DNA of 64,000 bases from a virus. Shown here piece after piece: positions 38,419 through 47,569 of this stretch (the first letter of the stretch is position 1; each line of letters starts with the position of its first letter). Below the pieces are notes generated by a model. That model saw only the letters and a program-made list of their open reading frames with translations. It was not told the DNA's origin and did no database searches. The DNA is taken from positions 62,001 through 126,000 of IMG/VR virus record IMGVR_UViG_3300019135_000009; one strand, 5' to 3'. The position numbers were made by a program, and so were the translations under genes.

Positions 38419-39564
38419 ATGGCAGAACTGCAACAAACTAAGAATAGCTTTAGATTTAAAGGGAAAGTGACTCGAATCGATAAGGACGGAGCTTTTAAAG
38501 AGGATGTTTCCAAAAATCAAGGCAAGTTATATAGAAGCTTACGATTTGGAGTGAAAACAAGCCCGAATAATGAAATGATGGTTTCTATGTTTGATTTTAA
38601 ACCAGATGAGGTTTTCTTATGGAATAGCGAAAAAGCAAAAAAAGCAAAAGAAGAGAATAAGTCTTATAAAGGAGAAAGGATTCCTTTTGCAGAGTGGGTA
38701 GAGAAAGAAGATGAGCTTAGGGAGTCAGGATATGCAGTGTTACAATCGAGAATTGGCCTTGAATATGATGAAAATGGTAAATTAAATAGTAAGGGTGTAC
38801 CCTCTTATGTTGCCTCGAAAGAAATTTATGATCAATTAAGTAATAATGACAGTGTAGTAGTGGAAGGCAAGATTCGATATAGTACATATGAGAATCAACA
38901 AGGCAAGACGGTTGAGAGAAAAGACTTTCAAATAGAAAAAGTACATAGATTAAAAGATATTGATTTTGAAAGTGAAAAATTTGAGGAAGTTACATATTTT
39001 GAGCAAGACATGGTTTATGTTGATGCAGAATTGGACAAGGAACAAAATAAGGTCTATATAACTGGTCGAACAATTGATTATAATAAAGATTGGCATGATT
39101 CTCAATTTGTAATCGATTTTTCCAATGGTCAAGACGGAATTGATGAAGGTATGAAGAAGCTTGGAGATTCGTTTTTAAAACGTATTAAGTTTGGAGACTT
39201 TGTTACGGTATTCGGAAACGCTTTGAATCAAGTGGTTGTAGAGGAATCTGAGGATGAGGAAGAGAATCCAGATGAATTATTGAAATCTCTTGGAGGAAGG
39301 TCTAAACCTGCACATGCACAGAAATACACCATTCGAAATTACATTCAAGAAATGAGAATTGAAGGTATTGATGCATGGGAAAGAAAAATGTATAAAGAAG
39401 AGGATTTTGTAGATAATGGTGTGCTCCAAAAAGAAGGAGACCTTCAAAATGAATTAGGTGGAAAATCGAAAAAAGAATCTAGCAATCCTTTTGATGCTGA
39501 TGACGATCCATTCGCAAACGATGGAAAGCCGATTGACATCTCTGATGATGATTTACCTTTCTAA
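38419..39564 (+). CDS. SSB-like DNA-binding protein with SSB-type C-terminal tip
   Basis: 381 residues. Two regions with OB-like strand patterns (about 10-180 and 190-275), an acidic linker, and a tail that ends PIDISDDDLPF. A D-D-D-L/I-P-F tip is the protein-interaction peptide of bacterial SSB, used to recruit helicases, primase, RecJ-type nucleases and polymerases. It is encoded directly before a Sak4-like ATPase and the replication genes. Likely binds ssDNA and uses the tail to recruit host or phage partners; the OB folds are inferred. Confidence 0.65.
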   Translation: MAELQQTKNSFRFKGKVTRIDKDGAFKEDVSKNQGKLYRSLRFGVKTSPNNEMMVSMFDFKPDEVFLWNSEKAKKAKEENKSYKGERIPFAEWVEKEDELRESGYAVLQSRIGLEYDENGKLNSKGVPSYVASKEIYDQLSNNDSVVVEGKIRYSTYENQQGKTVERKDFQIEKVHRLKDIDFESEKFEEVTYFEQDMVYVDAELDKEQNKVYITGRTIDYNKDWHDSQFVIDFSNGQDGIDEGMKKLGDSFLKRIKFGDFVTVFGNALNQVVVEESEDEEENPDELLKSLGGRSKPAHAQKYTIRNYIQEMRIEGIDAWERKMYKEEDFVDNGVLQKEGDLQNELGGKSKKESSNPFDADDDPFANDGKPIDISDDDLPF

Positions 39565-39568
39565 TAAA

Positions 39569-39582
39569 ACTAATTAATAATG
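39569..39582 (+). promoter_or_regulatory. SPBRE ahead of the Sak4-like gene
   Basis: Exact ACTAATTAATAATG with a weak -10 (AAAATA). Confidence 0.6.
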
Positions 39583-39686
39583 ATAAAATAAACGCATTAA
39601 ATTGATAACATAATAAACGTAGGATGTTAAATCAAGAATGGAAGCATCCCCATTCACAATTAAATGTGAAAAAGGGGAAAAATATA

Positions 39687-40754
39687 ATGTCATTTTTAAA
39701 ACAACTTAAGCCAAACAAACCAACAGCAAGCTTGGAAGGATATTTTATTTCAATGCTCGCAAAGTCAAAGTTTGGGAAAACGACTTTCTCAGTAGATTTA
39801 GCAAAAGAGTTCTATGGAAATTTAGATAGTACACTGCTCTTAGCTACTGAGATTGGATATAAAACAATGGATGGAGTCTTTGCCATTCCAGTTACAGGAT
39901 TTGATTATGCGGAAGAAGATGATGGTCAACAACGTGGTTTTATTGAGACGATTGATGAGCTGATTGAAAACAAATCTGATGTTCCATTTCGATTTATTAT
40001 CATTGACACTATCACAGCTTTAGAAAGATATGCGATTGCATATGTTTTAAGAAAAGCAAGCCGTGAAGATGGTAAACGATATACAGACATCTCTGACATC
40101 CCTTGGGGGAAAGGTTACAATATGGTGGCCGAGGAAATTTACAAGCAGATTGACAGACTTAAGAAAGCTGGATTCGGTGTATTCATTATCGGACATGAAA
40201 AAACACGTAAGATTACAAATAAAGATGGTTTTGAATATGATTACACAACATTCAATGTGTTGACAAAGACGTCTGATATTATCGAACGCGAAGCGGATAT
40301 GATCATTTACGGTGATCTACAAGTTGAAAAAAGTGAAGAAGGTAAAGCTTTTGAGACTAGAAAACTTCGCTTCCGAAGTGATGGTAATATCCTTTGTGGA
40401 ACACGATTCCGCACTTTCCCAAGTGTGATTGATAATGATGCGAAGACTTTCGTGAAAACTTTTAAAGAAGCAATTTTGGGTTTATATAATGGTGACGAAA
40501 AGGCCGTTGCAGAAGCTCAAAAAGAACAGAAAGAAGAAGCGGAAGTAAAGGCAGAAAAATCAATTGAAAAGGAAAAACGGTCTGCTGAATTTTTAATTAA
40601 AGACATTGAAAAAATAGTTGGAAGTTTAGACAACGATGTTAAGAAAGAAATTGCTGTTTATTTCAAAGAAATCCTAGGTGATGCAAACTTTAGAAAGTCC
40701 GAAGATGTAGACGCTTTGGAAAAGGCTTTGAAATTTGTAAAAAGCAAACGGTAA
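39687..40754 (+). CDS. Sak4-like RecA-fold ATPase
   Basis: 355 residues from the ATG after AAAAGGGGAAA. Walker A AKSKFGKTT at 25-33; Walker B FIIIDT near 110; then WGKGYNMVAEEIYKQID and FIIGHEKTRK, the order found in phage Sak4 recombinases and related AAA/RecA-core proteins. The C-terminal 80 residues are charged helices. Sak4 proteins help single-strand annealing together with phage SSB, which fits the neighbour upstream. Confidence 0.75.
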   Translation: MSFLKQLKPNKPTASLEGYFISMLAKSKFGKTTFSVDLAKEFYGNLDSTLLLATEIGYKTMDGVFAIPVTGFDYAEEDDGQQRGFIETIDELIENKSDVPFRFIIIDTITALERYAIAYVLRKASREDGKRYTDISDIPWGKGYNMVAEEIYKQIDRLKKAGFGVFIIGHEKTRKITNKDGFEYDYTTFNVLTKTSDIIEREADMIIYGDLQVEKSEEGKAFETRKLRFRSDGNILCGTRFRTFPSVIDNDAKTFVKTFKEAILGLYNGDEKAVAEAQKEQKEEAEVKAEKSIEKEKRSAEFLIKDIEKIVGSLDNDVKKEIAVYFKEILGDANFRKSEDVDALEKALKFVKSKR

Positions 40755-40763
40755 TTAAACAAT

Positions 40764-40802
40764 AAAATAGTAGGAAGCTTATGCCTTCCTACTATTTTTT
40801 TA
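40764..40802. terminator. Terminator
   Basis: 14-bp stem AAAATAGTAGGAAG / CTTCCTACTATTTT and T run. Confidence 0.85.
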
Positions 40803-40850
40803 TCCTATTAACACATCATTCTAGAGTAACGATTCTAGGAAGTGATAAAT

Positions 40851-41522
40851 ATGAAAAATAAAATTACAACAGGTGTACTTGCTGTAGGGCTGGTAGTGTC
40901 AGTAGGCGGTTGGACTTTAGCACATGATGATGTAAATCGCCTTAAAAATGAAACGGAAGAACAAAAAAAGAATTTAGACAATAAAGAAGCCAAGATAGCC
41001 AACCTAGATGATGTTGTTAAAAACAAGGATAAAGAACTAAAAGAGAATAAAAAGGTTATCGCAAAAAAAGAATCACAAATTAAAAATAAAGAAAAACTTT
41101 TAAAGAAGAAGAATAAAGAGATTAAGCAATTAAAAAACAAACTAAATAAAAAAGAACAGAAAAATTTTAATATCGAGAAGAAAGGAAGTGATGTGGGCGG
41201 TTATCACATTGGAAAATTTGAGATGACTTCCTATATTGCAATGTGTCAAGAAGGATGTACGGGGATCACAAGGACAGGAATAGATATTAAAAATCGTATT
41301 ACCTATGAAGGGCGCAGAATTATAGCAACCGATCCAAATGTAATACCACTATGGTCTATTGTTAAAATTCACACAAAGTCAGGAAGCTTTACTGCTATAA
41401 GCCTTGATACAGGTGGAGGCATCAAAGGTAAAATAATTGATTTCTTAGTATCATCCGAGAATGAAGCCAGAATAAATGGTAGACAGATGGTGGATATAGA
41501 GATTATTAGGAAGGGAAAGTGA
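40851..41522 (+). CDS. Secreted 3D-domain protein (YorM-like)
   Basis: 223 residues from the ATG. Signal/anchor at about 5-25, a long K/E/N coiled coil (about 28-105), then a 3D domain: FEMTSY, CTGITRTG, ATDPNVIPL, SLDTGGGIKGKIIDF, with the three conserved aspartates. 3D domains occur in cell-wall lytic proteins such as MltA-like and YuiC/Rpf types. SPbeta YorM has the same type of domain. Probably an exported wall-acting enzyme, although set among replication genes. Confidence 0.75.
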   Translation: MKNKITTGVLAVGLVVSVGGWTLAHDDVNRLKNETEEQKKNLDNKEAKIANLDDVVKNKDKELKENKKVIAKKESQIKNKEKLLKKKNKEIKQLKNKLNKKEQKNFNIEKKGSDVGGYHIGKFEMTSYIAMCQEGCTGITRTGIDIKNRITYEGRRIIATDPNVIPLWSIVKIHTKSGSFTAISLDTGGGIKGKIIDFLVSSENEARINGRQMVDIEIIRKGK

Positions 41523-41525
41523 GAA

Positions 41526-42110
41526 ATGGAAATCTTCATTCTGGAAGGGTGCAGAGGAACTGGTAAAACATCTGTGGCAATTAAGTTGCGCCAAAGAACC
41601 CCAGAAACTACTTTAATAAACTTTACAGGATTTCATGATGATGGAGAGAGTGGTTTAAACAAAGTTAAGCATTACTATGATTCGTGGATGAACGCGCTTT
41701 TTTCTCTAAGTAGTCATCAATCAAAATTTGTTTTCGACAGATTTTATTTTTCGGAAATGGTGTATTCTCACCTCTATAAAGAATATTCCTTCAAGGATAA
41801 TTACGAAAATTTAAATGACTTATTAGAAGACCTATCGGAAATGGGAGTGAAAATTCATATTATCCTATTGACCATTAATGATAAGGCCGAACTTTCATCT
41901 AGATTAATGAGAGATAAAGTTCCTTTCAACAAAGTGGATGACAGTGTTCAAGAGTCATTAAAGCAACAAGAAATTTATAAAAAACTGTTTGATCAATTTT
42001 ATTTTAAATACGGAAGTGAAAATTTGCAACTACATGAAATTGATACAAGCGGCAAAGAAAGTGATGAAGTTTTTAATTTAATTATTGAAAATCTAAATAA
42101 AGGCCGTTAA
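41526..42110 (+). CDS. P-loop nucleotide kinase (thymidylate kinase-like)
   Basis: 194 residues. P-loop GCRGTGKTS at 8-16, later FVFDRFYFSEMVYS (the D-R-x-x-x-S of dNMP kinases) and a lid-like SSRLMRDKVPF. Likely phosphorylates a deoxynucleoside monophosphate or polynucleotide end; substrate not decidable. Starts three bases after the 3D gene. Confidence 0.7.
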   Translation: MEIFILEGCRGTGKTSVAIKLRQRTPETTLINFTGFHDDGESGLNKVKHYYDSWMNALFSLSSHQSKFVFDRFYFSEMVYSHLYKEYSFKDNYENLNDLLEDLSEMGVKIHIILLTINDKAELSSRLMRDKVPFNKVDDSVQESLKQQEIYKKLFDQFYFKYGSENLQLHEIDTSGKESDEVFNLIIENLNKGR

Positions 42111-42125
42111 TCGGTCTTTATTTTT
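42095..42125 (+). terminator. Terminator
   Basis: AAATAAAGGCCG / CGGTCTTTATTT with one G-U pair and a T run, overlapping the kinase stop. Confidence 0.75.
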
Positions 42126-42128
42126 AGA

Positions 42129-42157
42129 TTGACCAAACTAATTAATAATGATATAAT
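42129..42157 (+). promoter_or_regulatory. SPBRE promoter of the replication operon
   Basis: TTGACC, spacer with ACTAATTAATAATG, TATAAT; directs the YorH/I/J-like genes. Confidence 0.8.
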
Positions 42158-42186
42158 AATCATATAAAAATAAAAGGGGGATTGCT

Positions 42187-42777
42187 ATGGCTAAAATGAC
42201 AAGAAAGTGTCAGCATTGTGGATTAGATGATACACATGTAGATGAAATGGAGTTTGAATATGTAGGGAAGAAAAAGCCGCAGAAGAAATATTATCACAAG
42301 CATTGTTGGGAAAAACATTTAAAAGAAAAAGAGTTTCGAGAAAAAGAGAGGAAAGAACTTGATAGGCTAGTTGAAACAATAAAAAACATATACGGTTTAA
42401 AAAAGTTTCCAAATAACATTTACCCATATCTACAAGATTTAAGAAATGGAACAGAGTTTTTTGGAAAGCATGATTATAAATATAAAGAAGGTTATTCTTA
42501 CGATTTAATTGCAGAAACTTTCGAATACTGTTCCGAAACAATTGAAAATGCAAATAGAAAGAAGTCTTTTAGTGGAGCAACAAATGCAATTAGATATGGA
42601 TTGACTATTGTGTGCAATAAGTTGTCAATTGTTGAAGAGCGAAGAAGACAAAAAGAAGAGCAGGAAAGACAGATTAGAAAACATTTTGAAAACATAAATG
42701 AAGAAGAGTATATCTTTGAAAATAGTTATAAAAAGCCTTCTAAACATACAGATATCACTGATTTTTTAGATGACTAG
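42187..42777 (+). CDS. Zinc-finger protein before the helicase (YorH position)
   Basis: 196 residues. N-terminal zinc site C-Q-H-C at 8-11 with Y-H-K-H-C near 39-43. Helical, basic middle; acidic end DITDFLDD. Its place directly before the replicative helicase suggests a helicase loader or primosome factor, which is inference. Confidence 0.65.
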   Translation: MAKMTRKCQHCGLDDTHVDEMEFEYVGKKKPQKKYYHKHCWEKHLKEKEFREKERKELDRLVETIKNIYGLKKFPNNIYPYLQDLRNGTEFFGKHDYKYKEGYSYDLIAETFEYCSETIENANRKKSFSGATNAIRYGLTIVCNKLSIVEERRRQKEEQERQIRKHFENINEEEYIFENSYKKPSKHTDITDFLDD

Positions 42778-42791
42778 GAGAGATGTTTTAG

Positions 42792-44324
42792 ATGGCAAAG
42801 GACAATACAAAAGAGTTAGTCAAAAGAGAAGTAAAAGAAATTCGTGAAAAGGCTTCAATCAATGAAGCATATTTTGTAGGGTTGTTATGGTCTGATCCGT
42901 TCAATAACTATAGTGAATATAGTGAATTAATCCATCAAAAAGAGTTTATTCATGATGTTTGGGGGTTTTATTTTGAGCTAGGGCGAAAGATGTTTGATGA
43001 AGGCATTAAACAATTCGATGATATTACTGTCCATACAAAAGTAAAAGAGTATAACATCATGGATGATTTTGAAAAGTTCGGGAAAATGACTACCATCGAT
43101 GATGCAGTTGCAATAGTTCGTGGTAATCCTGCAAATATTTCTTATTACTTTGAAACTGTTAAGAAAAATTATGTAATCAGAAAACTTTATGAGTTGTTTG
43201 GCGACAAAGTGCTAATCGACAAGGGAAAGTATAAATGGAAAGACATGAATAGAGAACAGCTTTCTATGTACTGGAATGATAAGATTAACAAAATTAGCAT
43301 GGATAATGTTAACAACAGATATGAAACAGAGAATTTATACATAGAAGCAGAAGAGTTTATTAGACGATTAGAACAAGACACCGCGGAGATGTTGCCTTTT
43401 TATAATAGCACTCTTATGAACAGTATAACGCAGGGAGTGGCTAGAGGGCATGTCTTAATGTTCGGTGGCTTTGGTAATACAGGTAAATCATCGATTACCG
43501 CTGAAAAGTTTACAATGAGTTGTATTGATAACAATGAGAAGCTTCTAGTGGTCTTAAATGAAGAAGATGCACAGGCATATAGACAAAAGATCGTTTTATC
43601 AATTCTTTTTCATGAGTATAAAACAGGAATAGATAGACGGCGTATGGTTAATGGGAAGCTTCAACAAAATGATAAAGATAAGATTCACAATGCATTTGCA
43701 AAAATGAAGGAACTGATTGATAAGGAAACAATCAAAATAATCTTCATGGAAAAATATGTAATTAGAGACCTCGAAAAAATAATTAGATTCTGGGCAAATA
43801 GAGGTTATATAAATCTTCTTATCGATACGCACAAAGTCTCCGATGATTCACATCATGACAAACGTTGGGAAACTTTTGTTGAAGATATGAAGACTATATA
43901 CCGTATTACTCGTAAGAATGCTGGCGGTTGCAACCTTCGTACTCTTGTTACATTTCAGTTGGCTGACTATGCAATTAAGAATCGCTATTTAGACTTTGAT
44001 GCAATTGGAGAAGGGAAAGCGGCGAAGAACGAAGCATCTGTTGTTATGATGTTTAGACCTATTTGGGCAGACGAATACAAAGGTGAAAAGAAGGAATTAA
44101 ACTGCTATAGATTAAAGAAAAACCCTAAAGGAGATGGGTATCTTAAAGAGTTTTTCCAATTAGAAAAAGGGAAAACATATTACCTAGTCTTTACGCCTAA
44201 AAACAGATTCGGAGCTAATAATGATAATGGACAGCCTGTGTTGGTTATTGAACCAATATTTAATAGTAATCACTTTAAAGAGATTGGCTGGACGTTTGTA
44301 CCAAACGAAAAAGCAGGAAGGTAG
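42792..44324 (+). CDS. yorI: DnaB-family replicative helicase
   Basis: 510 residues. N-terminal helical domain (about 1-170), linker, then the RecA-like motor: Walker A GGFGNTGKSS near 224, LLVVLNEEDA (motif H1a), NLLIDTHKVSDDSHHD (Walker B region), TFQLADYA (H3), and an R-finger region near residue 410. It unwinds DNA at the fork as a hexamer. Placement before the primase matches SPbeta yorI-yorJ. Confidence 0.85.
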   Translation: MAKDNTKELVKREVKEIREKASINEAYFVGLLWSDPFNNYSEYSELIHQKEFIHDVWGFYFELGRKMFDEGIKQFDDITVHTKVKEYNIMDDFEKFGKMTTIDDAVAIVRGNPANISYYFETVKKNYVIRKLYELFGDKVLIDKGKYKWKDMNREQLSMYWNDKINKISMDNVNNRYETENLYIEAEEFIRRLEQDTAEMLPFYNSTLMNSITQGVARGHVLMFGGFGNTGKSSITAEKFTMSCIDNNEKLLVVLNEEDAQAYRQKIVLSILFHEYKTGIDRRRMVNGKLQQNDKDKIHNAFAKMKELIDKETIKIIFMEKYVIRDLEKIIRFWANRGYINLLIDTHKVSDDSHHDKRWETFVEDMKTIYRITRKNAGGCNLRTLVTFQLADYAIKNRYLDFDAIGEGKAAKNEASVVMMFRPIWADEYKGEKKELNCYRLKKNPKGDGYLKEFFQLEKGKTYYLVFTPKNRFGANNDNGQPVLVIEPIFNSNHFKEIGWTFVPNEKAGR

Positions 44325-44371
44325 TCTCTCTCAAGTTGATTATTTAGTTAGTAAAAGAGGTGGTAAGATGG

Positions 44372-45466
44372 ATGTCGGACTTGCAGGAAATCAAAGAAAG
44401 GATACTTAGAGAAGATAAGGTCGAAGATATTTACAGAGCAATGGGCTGTGAGTATATATCATACAGTGGAGGAAGAATAGAAGCTCAATTGCCATCAAGG
44501 TATCATAGCAACAATAAGAGAGCGGTTCAGACCAAGCTTAATAAATGGCTTACCTCAGCTATCCGCAATAGACCAGATTTTGAGAGCGGAAATATCGACT
44601 CTTCACCGGATATATTTTCTCTTGTATCTTATATTGTCAATGATAAACGTGGAGAAGATATCTTAAAGGACTTACATAATGCAAAGACATTTATCTGCGA
44701 ACATTTAGGATGGACAGAGTTTTTAAAAGGTGGATCGTTTAAAACAAAAAAAGATTATGTAGCACCTCTTAAAGCTATTTTAAAAGATAAAAAAAGGGTT
44801 AAAGAAATTAAACCAAATCCTGTTCTTCCAGAAGAAGTCTTAAACGATTATTACTTTTATGATAAACCCCTACCTTATAAAGGATGGATTGATGAGGGGA
44901 TTTCATATAAAACTCAAGAAATGTATGGGATTGGTTTCGATCTTGATACAAAAAGAGTAATCATTCCAATGAGAAATAGATTTGGACAATTGGTTGGTGT
45001 CAAAGGCAGAATAATGAAAGATGAGGATGATGATAGAAAATATCTCTATCTTTATCCGTATCAAAATCGTTATGAGTGGTTTAATTTTCATTACGCACTT
45101 CCCTATATACAGATGAACAAAAGAGTGTATATCTTTGAAGCGGAGAAGTCTAACATGAAAGCTTTTGACAATGGGATATATAATACATTAGGTATTGGTG
45201 CATCTGAAATATCTCCAGAGCAGGCACAGATCGTAATGCAAATAGGGTTAGATATAGAGATAGTTCTATGCTACGACAAAGGCATAACGGTTGATGAAAT
45301 ACGAAAAAATGCAAAGATGTTTGAAGGAAGAAGAGTGCTGGCGATGTTCGATACAAAAGGCCTTCTTGAAGAGAAAAATTCTCCTATTGACCAAGGTATT
45401 GAGACATGGAATAAGTTACTTGACAATTGTGTATTTGAAGTAAAAATACCTAAAAATAAATCTTAA
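44372..45466 (+). CDS. yorJ: DnaG-like primase with degenerate zinc domain
   Basis: 364 residues from the ATG about eight bases after AGAGGTGG. N-terminal region resembles the primase zinc-binding domain, but the usual Cys/His ligands are missing. From about 170 there is a DnaG-like core: WIDEGISYKTQEMYGIGFD, VIIPMRNRFGQLVGVKGR, then a Toprim: VYIFEAEKSNMKAF (catalytic Glu) and EIVLCYDKGI / LAMFDTKG (acidic pair). Makes primers for the helicase encoded upstream. The missing zinc ligands are unusual. Confidence 0.8.
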   Translation: MSDLQEIKERILREDKVEDIYRAMGCEYISYSGGRIEAQLPSRYHSNNKRAVQTKLNKWLTSAIRNRPDFESGNIDSSPDIFSLVSYIVNDKRGEDILKDLHNAKTFICEHLGWTEFLKGGSFKTKKDYVAPLKAILKDKKRVKEIKPNPVLPEEVLNDYYFYDKPLPYKGWIDEGISYKTQEMYGIGFDLDTKRVIIPMRNRFGQLVGVKGRIMKDEDDDRKYLYLYPYQNRYEWFNFHYALPYIQMNKRVYIFEAEKSNMKAFDNGIYNTLGIGASEISPEQAQIVMQIGLDIEIVLCYDKGITVDEIRKNAKMFEGRRVLAMFDTKGLLEEKNSPIDQGIETWNKLLDNCVFEVKIPKNKS

Positions 45467-45473
45467 AAACATA

Positions 45474-45502
45474 TTTACAAAACTAATTAATAATGTTATA
45501 TT
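45474..45502 (+). promoter_or_regulatory. SPBRE promoter
   Basis: TTTACA, spacer with ACTAATTAATAATG, TATATT. Confidence 0.75.
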
Positions 45503-45548
45503 AGTTTTATGAGTTTTGTCATAGTTCAATTTTATCAGAGGTGATATA

Positions 45549-45608
45549 ATGATCGACATATCCGAAATACATATAACTCCCGAAAGGGGAAAGATTCATA
45601 TTTCATAA
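45549..45608 (+). CDS. Possible 19-residue peptide
   Basis: ATG after AGAGGTGATATA; its stop leads into the next SPBRE. May be a leader peptide or chance. Confidence 0.35.
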   Translation: MIDISEIHITPERGKIHIS

Positions 45609-45630
45609 AACTAATTAATAATGATGTAAT
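45602..45630 (+). promoter_or_regulatory. SPBRE promoter for the mini-MazE and RecJ-like genes
   Basis: TTCATA, spacer with ACTAATTAATAATG, TGTAAT. Confidence 0.7.
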
Positions 45631-45675
45631 AGTTGCATTTGCTTTTGGATATCATTCTGAAAGGGGAAATGAAAT

Positions 45676-45825
45676 ATGAAAAATATCGATAAATTAGAAA
45701 TGGCTAAAGGATATGAAGAAATGGGGAAAATCAACTTAGAAATATCTGAGGAGTTTTTCTTTGCAGAAGAAGGTGTTATTTATTATGAATTGGATACAAA
45801 GAAAGCCTATAAGAAAGCCAAATAA
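45676..45825 (+). CDS. 49-residue MazE C-terminal-like peptide (possible anti-MazF)
   Basis: Starts ATG after AAGGGGAAATGA. Residues about 12-31 read GYEEMGKINLEISEEFFFAE. The C-terminal, MazF-binding part of Bacillus MazE (EndoAI) contains GYMEMAKINLNISSEAHFAE as I recall it: 14 of 20 positions agree without gaps. The ribbon-helix-helix DNA-binding part of MazE is absent, and no MazF gene is near. So this looks like an isolated toxin-binding segment that could hold host MazF inactive during infection. It overlaps the RecJ-like gene by 41 bases in another frame. Its function is inferred. Confidence 0.65.
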   Translation: MKNIDKLEMAKGYEEMGKINLEISEEFFFAEEGVIYYELDTKKAYKKAK

Positions 45826-47473
45826 TGATGACTCGATCCTAGAAAGGATTGCAAAAATCAGAGGCATCGAAGATTATCAAAAATTTTTAAATCCTACAGA
45901 GGTGGAATTACACGATCCATACTCCATGAAAAATATCCAAGATGCAAGCAACCGTATCATAAAGGCAATCGATAAGAATGAAAGAATAATTGTTTCATAT
46001 GATCCAGATGCGGATGGGTTGACAGCTACAACAATCATGTTGAGATATTTGAAAAATTACACCGATAATGTTGATTACATATATGGTGAAAGAAGTGATG
46101 GACACGGCATTACAGAGATGATTAAAGTCAGTAGTCTTGATCCATCAAAAGATGCTGAGCGGATTGATCATAATAAGTTAAATACAGATAAGATTCGCAA
46201 TGCGGACTTGCTGATTTTAATTGACTCATCTTCAAATGATGTAGAGACTTGTAAATTTATAAAAGAAAAATTAAATACAGATATTATAATCTTAGATCAC
46301 CATGCTATTGAATGCAAGAATCCTTATGTGCTATTAGTTAATCCACAGCAGGATGGATGCGAATACCCTAACAAGTATTTGAGTGGTGCGGGAGTAGTAT
46401 TTAAAACTATTCAAGTAATGGAGGATACATTAAATCAGGTAGACGTTTGGCAGTACATTGATTTGGTGGCAGTTGGTCTCTATGCGGATGTTATGAGATT
46501 AGATATCTTAGAAAACAGATATTTAATCATGCAAGGATTAAGAAATATGAAGAATACTGGTCTTGTTCGCATTTTAAAAGGTGGAAAAGTGAACACGTAC
46601 AAAATGAAAGGCGATGCAATTGGGTTCACCATTGCTCCAATGCTAAATGGAGCGGCACGTATGGATAACATCAAATTAGCAATCGATATATTGTTAGAAG
46701 ATGATGATAAGGTTTGTAAAAAAATTCGCCTACAAATGCACAAATTAAATCAGCATCGAAAAGAAAAGCAAAAAGAGATTACTGAGCAATACAAAAAGAA
46801 CATTGACGACACCAAGAAGGTTCTTATTGTTACTGATGAACAATCAAGTAAAGGATTTAATGGTATTGTAGCTCAACAGCTATCAGAAGAATACAAGCGC
46901 CCTGTGATTGTTGGGCGTATACACAACGGTAAGTTATCAGGAAGTTTTCGAAGCTATAACGGATTTAAGTTTAAGAGGTTTTTAAATCAATTTGATGGAG
47001 AGCTTGATGCTCTTGGACATGAAGGTGCAGGAGGTATTGAGATATCTCAAGATTTACTTCCTGATCTAGAGAAATATATTGAAAAACATATGCCTTCTCT
47101 TGAAGATGTGAAGCCTACTGTATATTACGATCTGGATATCAGCGTAGATGAGGTTGATCAATATGTAAAAGAGTTGGACAAATTTAATCTGCTTACAGGG
47201 AATGGATTCCCTAAAGTGATTGTTCGAGTTAATGGTATATCGGTAGAAGAGCCGTCTTGTATTGGTGAGACAAGAGAGACAGTAAAAATAGGAACTTTAA
47301 ATGATATGGAATTAATTAAATTTAGAGTTAACGAAGAATACGCGTCAGAACTAGGTTATTTTGACATGATTGATGTAGTAGGTCAACTAACAATGAACGA
47401 GTGGTTTAATTTTGCAACGAGAAAATTAGTAGCTATACCACAGGTGATATTACACGATTATGTGAAAAGTTGA
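45785..47473 (+). CDS. yorK: RecJ-like single-strand exonuclease (DHH family)
   Basis: 562 residues from the ATG about ten bases after GAAGGTG. DHH motifs: SYDPDADGLTATT near 72, LLILIDSSSND, IILDHH near 170, and GLYADV; DHHA1 with GHEGAGGIEI near 415. It degrades ssDNA 5'-3' in replication and recombination. It may bind the tail of the SSB-like protein at 38419, as host RecJ binds SSB. The N-terminal codons overlap the mini-MazE frame. Confidence 0.88.
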   Translation: MNWIQRKPIRKPNNDDSILERIAKIRGIEDYQKFLNPTEVELHDPYSMKNIQDASNRIIKAIDKNERIIVSYDPDADGLTATTIMLRYLKNYTDNVDYIYGERSDGHGITEMIKVSSLDPSKDAERIDHNKLNTDKIRNADLLILIDSSSNDVETCKFIKEKLNTDIIILDHHAIECKNPYVLLVNPQQDGCEYPNKYLSGAGVVFKTIQVMEDTLNQVDVWQYIDLVAVGLYADVMRLDILENRYLIMQGLRNMKNTGLVRILKGGKVNTYKMKGDAIGFTIAPMLNGAARMDNIKLAIDILLEDDDKVCKKIRLQMHKLNQHRKEKQKEITEQYKKNIDDTKKVLIVTDEQSSKGFNGIVAQQLSEEYKRPVIVGRIHNGKLSGSFRSYNGFKFKRFLNQFDGELDALGHEGAGGIEISQDLLPDLEKYIEKHMPSLEDVKPTVYYDLDISVDEVDQYVKELDKFNLLTGNGFPKVIVRVNGISVEEPSCIGETRETVKIGTLNDMELIKFRVNEEYASELGYFDMIDVVGQLTMNEWFNFATRKLVAIPQVILHDYVKS

Positions 47474-47500
47474 GGTGAGAAATAATTCTCACCTTTTTCT
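47473..47500 (+). terminator. Terminator
   Basis: AGGTGAGAA, four-base loop, TTCTCACCT, then T-rich. Confidence 0.85.
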
Positions 47501-47510
47501 TTTATATACA

Positions 47511-47539
47511 TTTACAAAACTAACTAATAATGTTATAAT
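47511..47539 (+). promoter_or_regulatory. SPBRE promoter
   Basis: TTTACA, spacer with ACTAACTAATAATG, TATAAT; starts the operon with the HD hydrolase. Confidence 0.8.
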
Positions 47540-47569
47540 AATAATATCAAAAAGTTAAAGGGTGATGAC

